A stretch of DNA of 64,000 nucleotides from Flavobacterium sp. CF136 (GCF_000282055.1 NZ_AKJZ01000021.1:42838-106837); one strand, 5' to 3'; counted from the first letter of the stretch, positions 35,512 to 44,669 are shown. Program-made: numbers and translations. Notes: generated by a model not told the origin, from the sequence alone.

Positions 35512-36771
35512 ATGACACTTAAAAACTACAAAATTTTTGCTATTCTATGCATAGCATTATTTGGAAATCTTGCTTGCAGTAAAGATTCACTTATTGAAGA
35601 GCAGGAGGCAGCTGCAAAACAAGAGATTGCAGCCCAGACTACCATTTCAACAGCAAGGTTCCCTAATTATAATACTAATCCATTGCCGGCAGACGCTAAC
35701 GGAATGGGAAGCAATGCACAGGCTATTGCATCCAATATAAAAATTGGGTGGAATATCGGAAATACTCTGGAAGCAACTGGTGGCGAAACATCCTGGGGAA
35801 ATCCAAAGGTCACAAAAGCTTTAATTGATGCAGTAAAAAGCAAAGGTTTTAACGCTATTCGTATTCCTTGTTCGTGGAGTAACAATTTAGCCAACTCTGC
35901 TACTTTGAAAATAAAATTGGAATGGCTCAACAGAGTAAAAGAGGTAGTTCAGTACTGTACTGATAATAATATGTATGTGATAGTAAATATCCACTGGGAT
36001 GGCGGATGGTTAGAAAAGAATATAACTGTAGCCAAACAAGCTGAAAATAACGAAAAGCAACGAGCTTTCTGGGAGCAAATAGCCACCCATTTACGTAACT
36101 TTAATGGACATTTGCTTTTTGCCAGTGCCAATGAACCTGATGTAAAAGACGCAACCGAAATGGCCGTTTTAAAGTCATATCACCAAACTTTCATAAATGC
36201 AGTACGTTCTACAGGAGGGAAAAACGCTTACAGAACATTAATAATTCAGGGACCAGGTACAGATATCGGGAAAACAAATCAGTTAATGACATCATTGCCT
36301 ACCGATAAAATAGCTGGAAGAATGATGGTCGAGATTCATTATTATGCGCCATGGAATTTTTGTGGATTGACTAAAGATGAGATCTGGGGAAAAATGTTTT
36401 ACTATTGGGGTTCAGGTTTTCATTCAACAACCGATACTGGCAGAAATGCTACATGGGGAGAAGAAACCGCTGTTACTGCCGATTTTAGACTTATGAAAAA
36501 GCAATTTATAGATAAAGGAATTCCTGTTATCATGGGAGAGTTTGGCGCTATGCGACGTACTTCATTAACAGGTACAAATTTGACAAAACATTTGGCTTCC
36601 AGAGCTTATTATTTAAAATATGTTGTTAAACAAGCAAAAATCAACGGTTTGGTACCTTTTTATTGGGATGAAGGAAGCTTAGGCAACAATGGTTTTGGAA
36701 TCTTTAAAAGAAGCAATAATACTGTTGGTGATACCCAGGCTTTAAATGCCTTAATGGAAGGATTAAAATAA
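35512..36771 (+). CDS. Glycoside hydrolase family 5 lipoprotein (endo-glucanase/xyloglucanase-like)
   Basis: 419 residues. Lipoprotein signal with Cys in LFGNLACSKDS. A short linker leads to a (beta/alpha)8 GH5 domain from about residue 70. NIKIGWNIGNTLEATGGETSWGN is the N-terminal block of GH5_4-type enzymes, IRIPCSWSN the conserved Arg region, ASANEPDVKDA holds the acid/base Glu near 206, EIHYYAPWNFCG the His-Tyr pair and VIMGEFGAMRR the nucleophile Glu near 342. It hydrolyses a beta-glucan or xyloglucan at the cell surface. No SusCD pair is adjacent; the susCD at 0.7-5.3 kb is too far to assume joint function. Confidence 0.9.
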   Translation: MTLKNYKIFAILCIALFGNLACSKDSLIEEQEAAAKQEIAAQTTISTARFPNYNTNPLPADANGMGSNAQAIASNIKIGWNIGNTLEATGGETSWGNPKVTKALIDAVKSKGFNAIRIPCSWSNNLANSATLKIKLEWLNRVKEVVQYCTDNNMYVIVNIHWDGGWLEKNITVAKQAENNEKQRAFWEQIATHLRNFNGHLLFASANEPDVKDATEMAVLKSYHQTFINAVRSTGGKNAYRTLIIQGPGTDIGKTNQLMTSLPTDKIAGRMMVEIHYYAPWNFCGLTKDEIWGKMFYYWGSGFHSTTDTGRNATWGEETAVTADFRLMKKQFIDKGIPVIMGEFGAMRRTSLTGTNLTKHLASRAYYLKYVVKQAKINGLVPFYWDEGSLGNNGFGIFKRSNNTVGDTQALNALMEGLK

Positions 36772-36805
36772 ATTATTTCTGTCCCTCAACCCTTATAAAA
36801 GATAG

Positions 36806-36855
36806 CGAATTCCACAAATTAACACGAATCGATCTGTTCTAATTTGTGGAATTCG
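36806..36855. repeat. REP-like inverted repeat (CGAATTCCACAAATT type), copy 3
   Basis: CGAATTCCACAAATT (36806-36820) pairs perfectly with 36841-36855 around a 20-nt loop. It sits between the convergent GH5 and DUF4230 genes and may act as a terminator for both. Same family as copies near 21184 and 30896. Confidence 0.8.
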
Positions 36856-36869
36856 TGTTTTTATTTTCT

Positions 36870-37490
36870 TTACAACTTCAAATCCTGATTAAAATCGCTA
36901 TCGGATTCAATCGCTTTACCATTGTATTGTAATTTCCATCCCATTGTATTGGTCAAAATCAAAATTTTGGACAACTCACTGATTAATCGATTTTGAGCAT
37001 TTGTTTTTAATGAAGATTTTTCAATCTTTTTGGCCAGGTTTGCCTTTACCGATTTGTTTATTTTGTTGTAATCATCCCCTGTAAACGGATTTAGTTTGCT
37101 TTGCTCAACATCATAAAACTGAATATCCGGATTGATCGTAATTTCTTCTTTTGGAATATTGAGAATCGTAATTGTTTTATTTTTTTCATCAATATCGTAT
37201 TTCATTTTATGCAAATCATACGCTACCGTAACATTTGCATTCACGACAATAAGTGCTTTTTTCTCAAAAGAAACCATGTCCATCAAATATTTCTGTTGAT
37301 TTTTATAGGTCAGTACTTCGGAAAAATGCCCTTCGGTAACCACTAATTTTCCAACATTCAAAATTTGCTGCTGTATCAGATTGGTATTATAATCGATTGT
37401 AGAATCGTCATCTTTTTTGAATTCACAATATTTGAAAGCAAGCACAATTATAACGACAATCCCGATACCGGCTAAAATTCTTTTAAGCAT
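36870..37490 (-). CDS. DUF4230 membrane-anchored protein
   Basis: 206 residues with an N-terminal hydrophobic anchor (ILAGIGIVVIIVLAFKYCEF). NVGKLVVTEGHFSEVLTY, SFEKKALIVVNANVTVAYDLHKMKYDID and DIQFYDVEQSKLNPFTGDDYNKINKSVKANL are the conserved segments of DUF4230. Function of the family is unknown. Convergent with the GH5 gene and divergent from the gene at 37706. Confidence 0.85.
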   Translation of the reverse strand: MLKRILAGIGIVVIIVLAFKYCEFKKDDDSTIDYNTNLIQQQILNVGKLVVTEGHFSEVLTYKNQQKYLMDMVSFEKKALIVVNANVTVAYDLHKMKYDIDEKNKTITILNIPKEEITINPDIQFYDVEQSKLNPFTGDDYNKINKSVKANLAKKIEKSSLKTNAQNRLISELSKILILTNTMGWKLQYNGKAIESDSDFNQDLKL

Positions 37491-37660
37491 AATTTTGATT
37501 TAATAATGAAACGCATAGCTAATTTAGTGTTTTTTTTTTAGAAGAATTCTTAAGTTATTCTGAACCCTTTTTTTAAATCAAAAAAGAGCGATTAATTCCA
37601 AACATTGAAATTATGTAAGATTATCAGCTTTTTAAATAACCTTTAAAACAACCTTTCGCA

Positions 37661-37668
37661 TAATTTTG
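37661..37668 (+). promoter_or_regulatory. -7 element of the stress-gene pair at 37706
   Basis: TAATTTTG fits TAnnTTTG, ending 37 nt before the ATG at 37706. Confidence 0.45.
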
Positions 37669-37705
37669 TGAAAAATGATTTTTAAACCTCCTAAATGAAA
37701 ATGTC

Positions 37706-38080
37706 ATGATCGAAAAAATTAAAGAATTACCACCGAATATGATTGGTTTCAAAACTGCCGGACACATTATTAAAGGCGATGTTGATTTTGTTACCTCAGA
37801 AGTAAGACTTTTAATTGAGGACACTCAAAAACTTAATTATTTACTCTTTTTTGACAATTCTCCGACCGATTTTACTTTAGGCGCCTGGCTGCATGAAGCG
37901 TTACTCAGCATTAAAAACATTACAAAATGGACACGTGCAGCAATTGTAACTGATTGCCAGAGAATGATCAATTTTACGAAAGTTTTTAATAAAATAATGC
38001 CCGGGGAATTTAAAGGATTCAAAAAAGAAGATTATTTGCTGGCCGTTGACTGGACTGCAGAAAAAATTGATTTGGATTAA
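37706..38080 (+). CDS. SpoIIAA/STAS-like protein
   Basis: 124 residues. PNMIGFKTAGHIIKGDVDFVT, LLFFDNSPTDFTLGAWLHEALLSI and RAAIVTDCQRMINFTKVFNKIMPGEFKGF match the SpoIIAA-like (PF11964) fold, a STAS relative found in many bacteria without a known partner. Soluble and cytoplasmic. It is followed after 17 nt by a pyridoxamine-oxidase-like stress protein, so the two form an operon. Confidence 0.8.
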   Translation: MIEKIKELPPNMIGFKTAGHIIKGDVDFVTSEVRLLIEDTQKLNYLLFFDNSPTDFTLGAWLHEALLSIKNITKWTRAAIVTDCQRMINFTKVFNKIMPGEFKGFKKEDYLLAVDWTAEKIDLD

Positions 38081-38097
38081 ATTTAAAAAATTATGTC

Positions 38098-38598
38098 ATG
38101 AACGAAAATTTAAATAATAAAGAAGCTGTCAATAAATTGATCGAATTGGTAAAAGGCATACATATAGGGATTTTTTGTACTGAATTAACAAAAACCCCAA
38201 TTCAATCAAGACCAATGAGTGTTGAAGATGTAGATGATCAGGGTAATTTATGGTTTATTAGTTCTGCGACAAGTAATAAGAATTTCGAAATTCTAAAAGA
38301 CGATCAGGTTCAGCTTTTTTTTGCTAATAATTCGAGTTCACAATATATTTCTATCTATGGTCATGCAACAATATACAGGGATCAGGAAAAAATAGATGAA
38401 TTATGGAACCCGATTGCCAAAGCCTGGTTTGAAGAAGGACAAAGAGACCCAAACGTTACTATTATAAAGGTTACACCTTCTGATGCATATTATTGGGATA
38501 CGAAAGACGGCAAAATAATTTCATTGCTTAAAATGGCCGGATCGGCACTTTTCGGCAATAACCCGGATATTGGTGTTGAAGGGAAATTAAATTTATAA
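38098..38598 (+). CDS. General stress protein, pyridoxamine 5-phosphate oxidase-like (FMN-binding split barrel)
   Basis: 166 residues. IGIFCTELTKTPIQSRPMSVEDVDDQGNLWFISS is the flavin-binding split-barrel start of the general-stress GsiB/YzzA-type family (PF16242). VQLFFANNSSSQYISIYGHA and DAYYWDTKDGKIISLLKMA complete the fold. Probably binds FMN or F420-like cofactor; role in stress is recalled from the family. Ends in a strong terminator. Confidence 0.85.
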   Translation: MNENLNNKEAVNKLIELVKGIHIGIFCTELTKTPIQSRPMSVEDVDDQGNLWFISSATSNKNFEILKDDQVQLFFANNSSSQYISIYGHATIYRDQEKIDELWNPIAKAWFEEGQRDPNVTIIKVTPSDAYYWDTKDGKIISLLKMAGSALFGNNPDIGVEGKLNL

Positions 38599-38630
38599 AA
38601 GAAAGAGACTCAAACGAGTCTCTTTCTTTT
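38597..38630 (+). terminator. Terminator after the stress-gene pair
   Basis: Perfect 15-bp stem (38597-38611 with 38616-38630), AAAC loop and T-run. It also lies at the end of the convergent luciferase-like gene. Confidence 0.85.
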
Positions 38631-38645
38631 TATTTTAAAACAACA

Positions 38646-39653
38646 TTAGTTTTTATTTAGTTCATCGATTACTTCTTTTGTAAGCTTAATACTTTTTAAT
38701 TTGGCATGATGGTCAAAAATAGGGCTTGTTATCATGAGTTCATCAATTTTAGAATATTCAATAAACTCCTTTAAATCAATTATGAGTTGTTCTTTACTTC
38801 CCACAAAAGAACAAGCTGTCATCTGATTTACATGAAACCGCTCTTCTTCGCTCATAATATCATCAAGAGAATCAACAGGTGGTTGCAGTCCTTTACGATC
38901 ATTCCTGATTAAATTTAAAAACATTTGATACAAACTCGTTGACAATTTTTCGGCTTCTTCATTTGTGTCGGCAGCAATGATATTCACACATGCAATAGTT
39001 TTTGGTTTGTCTGCAACGGCAGAAGCCTGAAAATTATCCCTGTAAAATTCAAATGCCTGTAACATTTGGCGAGGTGCAAAATGTCCTGCGAAAGCGTACG
39101 GATAACCATAAGAAGCAGCTAAAGATGCACTTTCCATACTTGATCCTAAAATCCAGATTGGGACTTTTGTTCCTTCAGCAGGAAAAGCCCTGACTTTTGC
39201 AGTCGCATTTTTTTCTGAAAAATATTCCTGAAGTTTCGCTACATTTTGCGGAAATCGCTGTGCCTGTTCAAAAAAATCTTTTCGGATAGCTTCCGCTGTT
39301 GGCTGATCAGTTCCCGGAGCTCTTCCTAAGCCCAAATCAATCCTGCCCGGATAAAGAGTTTCAAGAGTTCCAAATTGTTCGGCAACGATCAAAGGTGAAT
39401 GATTCGGAAGCATAATTCCGCCGGAGCCCACCCGTATGTTTTGAGTCTGACTGGCAATATATCCAATCAAAACCACCGTTGCCGAACTTGCTACATGTGC
39501 CATATTATGATGCTCGGCAAGCCAAAATCGTTTATATCCTAAACTGTCTGCTAATTGAGCTATCTCTTTTGTTTTTTGTAAAGTTTCAGACGCATTACTA
39601 TCCTGTGTAATAATGGCGAGTTCTAATATGGAGATTGAAATGGAGTCTTTCAT
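38646..39653 (-). CDS. Luciferase-like flavin-dependent monooxygenase (LLM class)
   Basis: 335 residues, (beta/alpha)8 luciferase-like fold. Opening SISILELAIITQDSNASETL, then FWLAEHHNMAHVASSATVVLIGYIA, VGSGGIMLPNHSPLIVAEQFGTLETLYPGRIDLGLGRAPG and PIWILGSSMESASLAASYGYPYAFAGHF are the conserved segments of MsnO8-like LLM oxidoreductases. It likely uses FMNH2; substrate unknown. Single gene with a CAAAATTA promoter motif (minus-strand TAATTTTG) 20 nt before the start. Confidence 0.9.
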   Translation of the reverse strand: MKDSISISILELAIITQDSNASETLQKTKEIAQLADSLGYKRFWLAEHHNMAHVASSATVVLIGYIASQTQNIRVGSGGIMLPNHSPLIVAEQFGTLETLYPGRIDLGLGRAPGTDQPTAEAIRKDFFEQAQRFPQNVAKLQEYFSEKNATAKVRAFPAEGTKVPIWILGSSMESASLAASYGYPYAFAGHFAPRQMLQAFEFYRDNFQASAVADKPKTIACVNIIAADTNEEAEKLSTSLYQMFLNLIRNDRKGLQPPVDSLDDIMSEEERFHVNQMTACSFVGSKEQLIIDLKEFIEYSKIDELMITSPIFDHHAKLKSIKLTKEVIDELNKN

Positions 39654-39672
39654 GTAAATATTTGCTATTGTG

Positions 39673-39680
39673 CAAAATTA
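39673..39680 (-). promoter_or_regulatory. -7 element of the LLM gene
   Basis: TAATTTTG on the minus strand fits TAnnTTTG, 20 nt before the start. Confidence 0.45.
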
Positions 39681-39757
39681 ATCCATTTAAAACGAAAGCT
39701 AAATTCTGTGGTGTTAATAGAATTATAATATTTGAAATGAAACATATTAATCCATAA

Positions 39758-39788
39758 AAAAACGCCTTATTTATAGTAAGGCGTTTTT
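39758..39788 (-). terminator. Terminator of the amino-acid permease gene
   Basis: AAAAACGCCTTA (39758-39769) pairs with TAAGGCGTTTTT (39777-39788); 12-bp stem, 7-nt loop, 13 nt past the permease stop on the minus strand. Confidence 0.85.
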
Positions 39789-39801
39789 GGGTTTTATAAT
39801 T

Positions 39802-41211
39802 TTATTCTTTTGGTTTCGTCAGATAATAAACCGGGATTCCGATCAGCATAATCAAAATTCCCCATCCACAGGTTGAGAACTTTGTAAAAAGAAGTGATAC
39901 ACAAATCGCTGAAGCAATCACAATATATAATAATGGTAAAAATGGATATCCAAAAGCTTTATAAGGTCTTTCGACGTCCGGCATTTTTTTACGCAATATA
40001 AAAATTCCGTAGATCGTTAAGATGTAAAAAATCAAAACGATAATGATTACAAAGTCCAATAAGTCCCCGTATTTTCCTGTCAGGCATAAAGCCGAAGCCC
40101 AAATACACTGTGCCCATAAAGCCCATGCAGGTACACTAAACTTATTAAGTACTGCTGCTTTTTTAAAGAACAAACCATCGTTTGCCATCGTATAATATAC
40201 TCTTGCTCCGGCCATAATCAAACCATTATTACAGGCAAAAGTCGAAATCATAATCATAATGGCGATAACCAAAGTTCCGATATCACCAAAAATATATTGC
40301 GAAGCTACCACCGCTACCCTATCTGATTTTGCCGTAGCAATTTCATCTAACGGAATTACCGCCAAATACATCAAATTTGTCAAAACATAAATAATGGTAA
40401 CGATAAAAGTCCCTAAAAACAAACTTAAACCCACATTACGTTTTGGATTTTTAATCTCTCCGGCAATAAAAGTCACGCCAACCCAGGCATCACTCGAAAA
40501 TAGTGAACCCACCATCGCTGCCGAAATTCCTGTAATCAACGCTTTTCCGCTGATAGGAAGCCATGAACCATTATCTGTATTATATGATCTTGGTGTCCAG
40601 GCATCTGCCCAGTTAGCATCCCAAACCGATGCTTTTGCTGCAAGCGTTAATCCAAAAACGATTAAACCCAGCAAGGATAATATTTTAATAATCGTAAGGA
40701 CTGTTTGTAAAATTTTTCCGTTTTTTACACCACGACTGTTAATGTATGTCAATAAAACAATAGTTACAATCGATACAATCTGAGCTCCGTTGAGTTTAAA
40801 AGAACCCAGTTCAAACAATATATTTTCATCGCTGAGAGGTTCATAAAGATATGCTGCAAATTTTGAGAAAGCCACACCAACGGCAGCAATCGTTCCGGTT
40901 TGGATCACCGCAAAAAAGCTCCAGCCGTATAAAAAAGCAATCAGTTTGTTGTACGCTTCTTTCAGGTACACATATTGTCCGCCGGCCTTTGGAAACATCG
41001 CACTCAGCTCACCGTAACTTACCGCTGCAATAATGGTAATTAATCCTGAAATTAGCCAAATTAGTGTCAGCCATCCTGCCGAACCAACTTGTCTGGCAAT
41101 ATCGGCGCTTACAATAAATATTCCTGAGCCAATCATAGAACCTACCACAAGCATGGTTCCGTCTAGTAATCCGAGTTCTCTTTTAAAATTTTCCTGATTG
41201 TTTTCCTGCAT
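39802..41211 (-). CDS. APC-family amino-acid permease
   Basis: 469 residues with about 12 transmembrane helices. GLLDGTMLVVGSMIGSGIFIVSADIARQVGS is the first-helix motif (GSGIF) that binds the substrate amino group, AGGQYVYLKEAYNKLIAFLYGW the second helix block and VTFIAGEIKNPKRNVGLSL the conserved Glu loop. The overall layout is that of the L-type (LAT) branch of APC transporters. The substrate is not readable. Single gene in the cytoplasmic membrane. Confidence 0.92.
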   Translation of the reverse strand: MQENNQENFKRELGLLDGTMLVVGSMIGSGIFIVSADIARQVGSAGWLTLIWLISGLITIIAAVSYGELSAMFPKAGGQYVYLKEAYNKLIAFLYGWSFFAVIQTGTIAAVGVAFSKFAAYLYEPLSDENILFELGSFKLNGAQIVSIVTIVLLTYINSRGVKNGKILQTVLTIIKILSLLGLIVFGLTLAAKASVWDANWADAWTPRSYNTDNGSWLPISGKALITGISAAMVGSLFSSDAWVGVTFIAGEIKNPKRNVGLSLFLGTFIVTIIYVLTNLMYLAVIPLDEIATAKSDRVAVVASQYIFGDIGTLVIAIMIMISTFACNNGLIMAGARVYYTMANDGLFFKKAAVLNKFSVPAWALWAQCIWASALCLTGKYGDLLDFVIIIVLIFYILTIYGIFILRKKMPDVERPYKAFGYPFLPLLYIVIASAICVSLLFTKFSTCGWGILIMLIGIPVYYLTKPKE

Positions 41212-41446
41212 TATTTTGGTTTTTTGGTTGGTTAAAGATATACTTTTTTTGGAAATTTTAGATTTAGAATGCAGATTTTAGATTCTTTAAAATTATTTTG
41301 TGTGTGTCCTTCCGGAGCGGGATTTCATTTTCATGAGAAAATAAAATTATTCAATAATTCAAAGGATATTTATACTTTAGCAGTAATAGACTTGAATCTA
41401 TGACAAGACCTTCAGAGAATAAATTAAAAAGTTGTTTTTTCACTAC

Positions 41447-41848
41447 ATGAATTTAAAAGAAGAACTAATCAACAGGATTGCTCAAGATAAAATAGATTTT
41501 AATGTTGGTATAAAGCTCTTATTAGAAGATACAGAATGTAATTTTAATGAGCTTTTTTCAACTTTAAAAAATCATATAATCAATTCTATTCCAAACAAAA
41601 CAGATTATAATTCAGAAGCTTATCAAAAAGCATTAAGCACAATTCCATTAAAATCAACTTTCACTCCAATTGTAATTCTAAAAAACAATCCGACAAAAAT
41701 TGCATTTAATAAATTAGCAGTACTTCCTGAAAACGAAAATAAAAAAACAATAACAGCATTACTTTGGATCTTTAAAATAACTGATACCGAAAGAAGAAAT
41801 ACTGAATGTAAAAATGGTTGTGGGCATTTTTGGCATGAGCTCGAATAA
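41447..41848 (+). CDS. Hypothetical small protein, unknown
   Basis: 133 residues from the ATG at 41447; a TTG 15 nt upstream is in frame but unlikely. A helical N-terminal half (LKEELINRIAQDKIDFNVGIKLLLEDTEC) is followed by a basic beta-rich part and a C-terminus with C-x3-C-x2-H (CKNGCGHFWHELE) that may bind metal. I do not recognise it. The surrounding DNA is AT-rich with no operon partner; the gap 41849-42084 is empty. Confidence 0.55.
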   Translation: MNLKEELINRIAQDKIDFNVGIKLLLEDTECNFNELFSTLKNHIINSIPNKTDYNSEAYQKALSTIPLKSTFTPIVILKNNPTKIAFNKLAVLPENENKKTITALLWIFKITDTERRNTECKNGCGHFWHELE

Positions 41849-42084
41849 TTTTAAATCAATAAATATCAATTTTATAATTATGTCAACAGCAATAAAATAT
41901 AAAAAGTAAATTCTGTTTTTTTTATTAAATTTGAATCAAGTATTATTTTGGTTTAAAGTCAAGCATTTAATTAACAATTGTTTAATTTCTCAATTATTCA
42001 TGCCTGGGAATACCAAGGAAGCATCTTTTCTTCAAAAAAACTACAAGACTTGAATCAAATTATTAATCTGCAAATTCAGAAGCT

Positions 42085-43509
42085 ATGTCTAAATTTCAAG
42101 TTTATAAGAAATTACGTTTCACAAATATTTTCATTCTTCTCTTAATTGTTTTTGTTTCTTGTGCCTTGCTAATTTGTATCAATTTTTTCACCATTAAAAC
42201 CTTGTCTGCAAACAGAGCCTATATAAGCGGAGAATCATATTATTCAAAAGGGCAAAAAGATGCTTCCCGTCATTTGATAACATACCTATATACTAAAGAC
42301 GAAAACCAATGGAAATTATACCTTGAAGAACTCAAAGTTCCACAAAGTGACGGAATGGCACGAGTAGCATTATTAAAAGGAGGAGATGAAGAAATTGCCC
42401 GCAAGGCACTACTTCTGGGCCGAAACCACCAGGAAGACTTAAACGATATTATTTGGTTATTTGTTAATTTTAAACAGGTTTCTTTTTTAGCAAATGCTAT
42501 TAACGAATGGGAACAGGCTGATGAATTAATTTTTAATTTATTTATAACAGGACAGCAAATCAATACCAAAATAAAAAATGATATTTTAACTGTTGCAGAT
42601 CAACAAAAATTCCTTCAGGATATTAGTGCAATCAGCGATAAACTCACTATTAATGAACGTAACTTTTCGAATACACTGGGCGAAGGAGCCCGCAAAATAA
42701 AAGACTTGCTTATTTTTACTAATGTATTTTTCATTCTGATTATTATTTGCAGTGTTAGTTTTTATTATTCAATAATGGTAAAACACCTAATTGCTTCTAA
42801 AAAAGAAATCGAAATAAAAAATGAAAACCTAATACTGGCAAATCACGAACTTGACCGTTTTGTCTACAGTGCTTCACATGATTTAAGATCTCCAATAACC
42901 TCATTAAAAGGCCTGATAGAAATTACTCAATTTGAAGATAATATCGATCAAATTAGGGAATATCTGTCTTTAATGCACGAAAGTTTAGCCAGACAAGATC
43001 AGTTTATTATCGACATTATTGATTATTCGAAAAACAAACGAAAAGAAATCATCATAGAACCTGTTAGCTTACACGAACTAATTGATGAAGCCATATTGCA
43101 GCTTATGCATTTTGAAAATGTCAGCCAAATTGAGATTACAAAAGAATTATTGGCAGATGAAATTCAAAGTGACAGTTTACGCCTGAAAATCATTATTTCG
43201 AATTTACTTTCAAACGCTATAAAATATGCTGACAATAGTAAAGAGCAAATGTCTATATCCATTAAAACTTATATGGATAATGATTTTTATAAAATTGAAA
43301 TATCTGATAATGGAATTGGAATTAAGGACGAATTTAAAGATCATATTTTTGAAATGTATTTTGGGACAAACAAAAACAAAGGATCCGGACTGGGACTGTA
43401 TATAGTAAAAGAAGCAGTTGAAAACATTAAAGGAAACATTTATATGACCTCAGAAAATAATATCGGAAGCAAATTTATTGTAACAATACCAAGGTCTTAT
43501 GGAATTTAA
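42085..43509 (+). CDS. Membrane sensor histidine kinase
   Basis: 474 residues. Two transmembrane helices (about 14-36 and 211-231) enclose a periplasmic helical sensor of about 170 residues without a familiar domain. A HisKA domain follows, with the phospho-acceptor His in YSASHDLRSPI (about 264). The ATPase domain has the N box NLLSNAIKYAD (about 370-380), G1 EISDNGIGI and G2 GSGLGLYIVKEAVE. It phosphorylates a receiver, probably the single-domain regulator whose gene overlaps its end by 11 nt. The input signal is unknown. Confidence 0.93.
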   Translation: MSKFQVYKKLRFTNIFILLLIVFVSCALLICINFFTIKTLSANRAYISGESYYSKGQKDASRHLITYLYTKDENQWKLYLEELKVPQSDGMARVALLKGGDEEIARKALLLGRNHQEDLNDIIWLFVNFKQVSFLANAINEWEQADELIFNLFITGQQINTKIKNDILTVADQQKFLQDISAISDKLTINERNFSNTLGEGARKIKDLLIFTNVFFILIIICSVSFYYSIMVKHLIASKKEIEIKNENLILANHELDRFVYSASHDLRSPITSLKGLIEITQFEDNIDQIREYLSLMHESLARQDQFIIDIIDYSKNKRKEIIIEPVSLHELIDEAILQLMHFENVSQIEITKELLADEIQSDSLRLKIIISNLLSNAIKYADNSKEQMSISIKTYMDNDFYKIEISDNGIGIKDEFKDHIFEMYFGTNKNKGSGLGLYIVKEAVENIKGNIYMTSENNIGSKFIVTIPRSYGI

Positions 43510-43885
43510 ACCTGTATTTTTATTAATTGAAGACAATCTTATCGATCAGCTTGTTATCAAACAGCTCATAAGAAAATCTCTTGATATTGAAGTAAATATT
43601 ACTAACAATGGCAGGGAGGGTTTACTGTGGCTGCACGATCACGAAAATTTAAATCAGTCTGTAATTATTTTGCTGGATATTCAGATGCCCATAATGAATG
43701 GGTTAGATTTTTTGGAAGAGTTTGATAAATTAAGTGAAAAATTCAAAAAAGAAATTCAGATTTATGTCCTTTCATCTACATTAGACCCCGATGAAATTAA
43801 ACGAATTAACGAAAATAATTATGTAACTGAATTTTTAAACAAACCTTTACAAATTGAGGATTTCATAAAGAAAATTCACCTTTAA
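43499..43885 (+). CDS. Single-domain response regulator
   Basis: 128 residues, receiver domain only. Acidic pocket in VFLLIEDNLIDQ (about 11-13), phospho-acceptor Asp in IILLDIQMPIMNG (about 60), Thr/Ser in YVLSSTLDPDE and Lys in FLNKPLQIED (about 115). It has no output domain, so it may act by protein contact. Its start overlaps the kinase by 11 nt, indicating co-expression and partnership. Immediately after its stop the DNA switches to the cassette region. Confidence 0.93.
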   Translation: MEFKPVFLLIEDNLIDQLVIKQLIRKSLDIEVNITNNGREGLLWLHDHENLNQSVIILLDIQMPIMNGLDFLEEFDKLSEKFKKEIQIYVLSSTLDPDEIKRINENNYVTEFLNKPLQIEDFIKKIHL

Positions 43886-43915
43886 TTCTAAGACACGATT
43901 TACCTGCGAGAAAGT
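43886..43915 (-). pseudogene. Remnant of an NlpC/P60-gene 3-prime end
   Basis: On the minus strand this 30-nt piece reads TFSQVNRVLE, matching the last ten residues TFSQVNRILE of the intact gene ending at 46168. It differs at 5 of 30 bases, all synonymous except one Ile/Val change. It starts 1 nt after the response-regulator stop and lacks an in-frame stop. The homology ends abruptly at 43916. It looks like the original 3-prime end displaced by insertion of the cassette segment between 43916 and 46170. Confidence 0.65.
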
Positions 43916-43941
43916 TATTCGCGATTGAAAATCTTTTTTAT

Positions 43942-43949
43942 TATTTTTG
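43942..43949 (+). promoter_or_regulatory. -7 element directing transcription into the cassette array
   Basis: TATTTTTG fits TAnnTTTG, 18 nt ahead of the first cassette core (G at 43967) and 45 nt before the GTG of the first cassette gene. The position corresponds to a Pc promoter of an integron. Confidence 0.45.
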
Positions 43950-43993
43950 AAAAGAGAGCAATACAAGTTACCAGTTACCTTAAAGAAACAATA

Positions 43994-44659
43994 GTGAATA
44001 ATAAGATTTTAGCATTAGAAAAATTAAAAAACAAGGAAAAATTCTCTAACGAAGAATGGGAAAATCGTGGATTGAATCCTTCAGAAAAAAGTCTATGCAT
44101 TAAACTTGAAAAGTCTTTTAATGATTTAATAACAAATTTAATTTCTTCCAGTAATACAAAAAAATCGCCTCAAGAAATTGAAACCATATTCGAAAAATAC
44201 TTTAATAAAATTAAATCTGATGAATTAGATACAGAAGAAAGAGAATTTGTTGTGGACTATTTTGACGAGATTGCTAAAATTTTAAAAAGCGATAGTCTTA
44301 ATGAAAAACTAAACTCTTGGACATACGGAACTGAAGCTTATGACTACGAGAAAGCTGTTAAAAAACTTTCGGAGAAAATACTAGAAGAAGAAAGAAAAAG
44401 ACACGAGATTATTTCTATGGAATGCTCGAAATGTAGAACACAATTGGAAACTTTTATATTAGAAAAAGACAATAGCATTCCTAGTTTCGAGTTTGACATA
44501 ATTAAATGTGTAAAATGTTCTGAACTTAATATTCTCGATAAAGGTTGTGGAATAAAAAGATATCGATTCTTAAATTATGAACTAATAGAAGAGTTACCAA
44601 AAGAGGAATACGATTTATCTAAAGCTTTACAAAGATTAGAACAATTAAAAACCCAGTAA
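43994..44659 (+). CDS. Cassette gene 1: zinc-ribbon-containing hypothetical protein
   Basis: 221 residues from GTG at 43994, chosen because it is the first start inside the cassette; a TTG at 43925 is outside the unit and near the promoter. No ATG is in frame until near residue 140. The first two thirds are charged and helical (KSFNDLITNLI, KYFNKIKSDELDTEEREFVVDYFDE). The C-terminal third carries CSKCRTQL and, about 30 residues later, CVKCSELNILDKGCG, consistent with a zinc ribbon. No family recognised. The stop lies 10 nt before the inverse core of its attC. Confidence 0.6.
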   Translation: MNNKILALEKLKNKEKFSNEEWENRGLNPSEKSLCIKLEKSFNDLITNLISSSNTKKSPQEIETIFEKYFNKIKSDELDTEEREFVVDYFDEIAKILKSDSLNEKLNSWTYGTEAYDYEKAVKKLSEKILEEERKRHEIISMECSKCRTQLETFILEKDNSIPSFEFDIIKCVKCSELNILDKGCGIKRYRFLNYELIEELPKEEYDLSKALQRLEQLKTQ

Positions 44660-44669
44660 TAAAGGCAAC

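Noticed and set aside
43925..43993. TTG start giving a longer cassette gene 1 protein
   Set aside because: It precedes the first cassette core and overlaps the predicted promoter; the GTG at 43994 is inside the unit.
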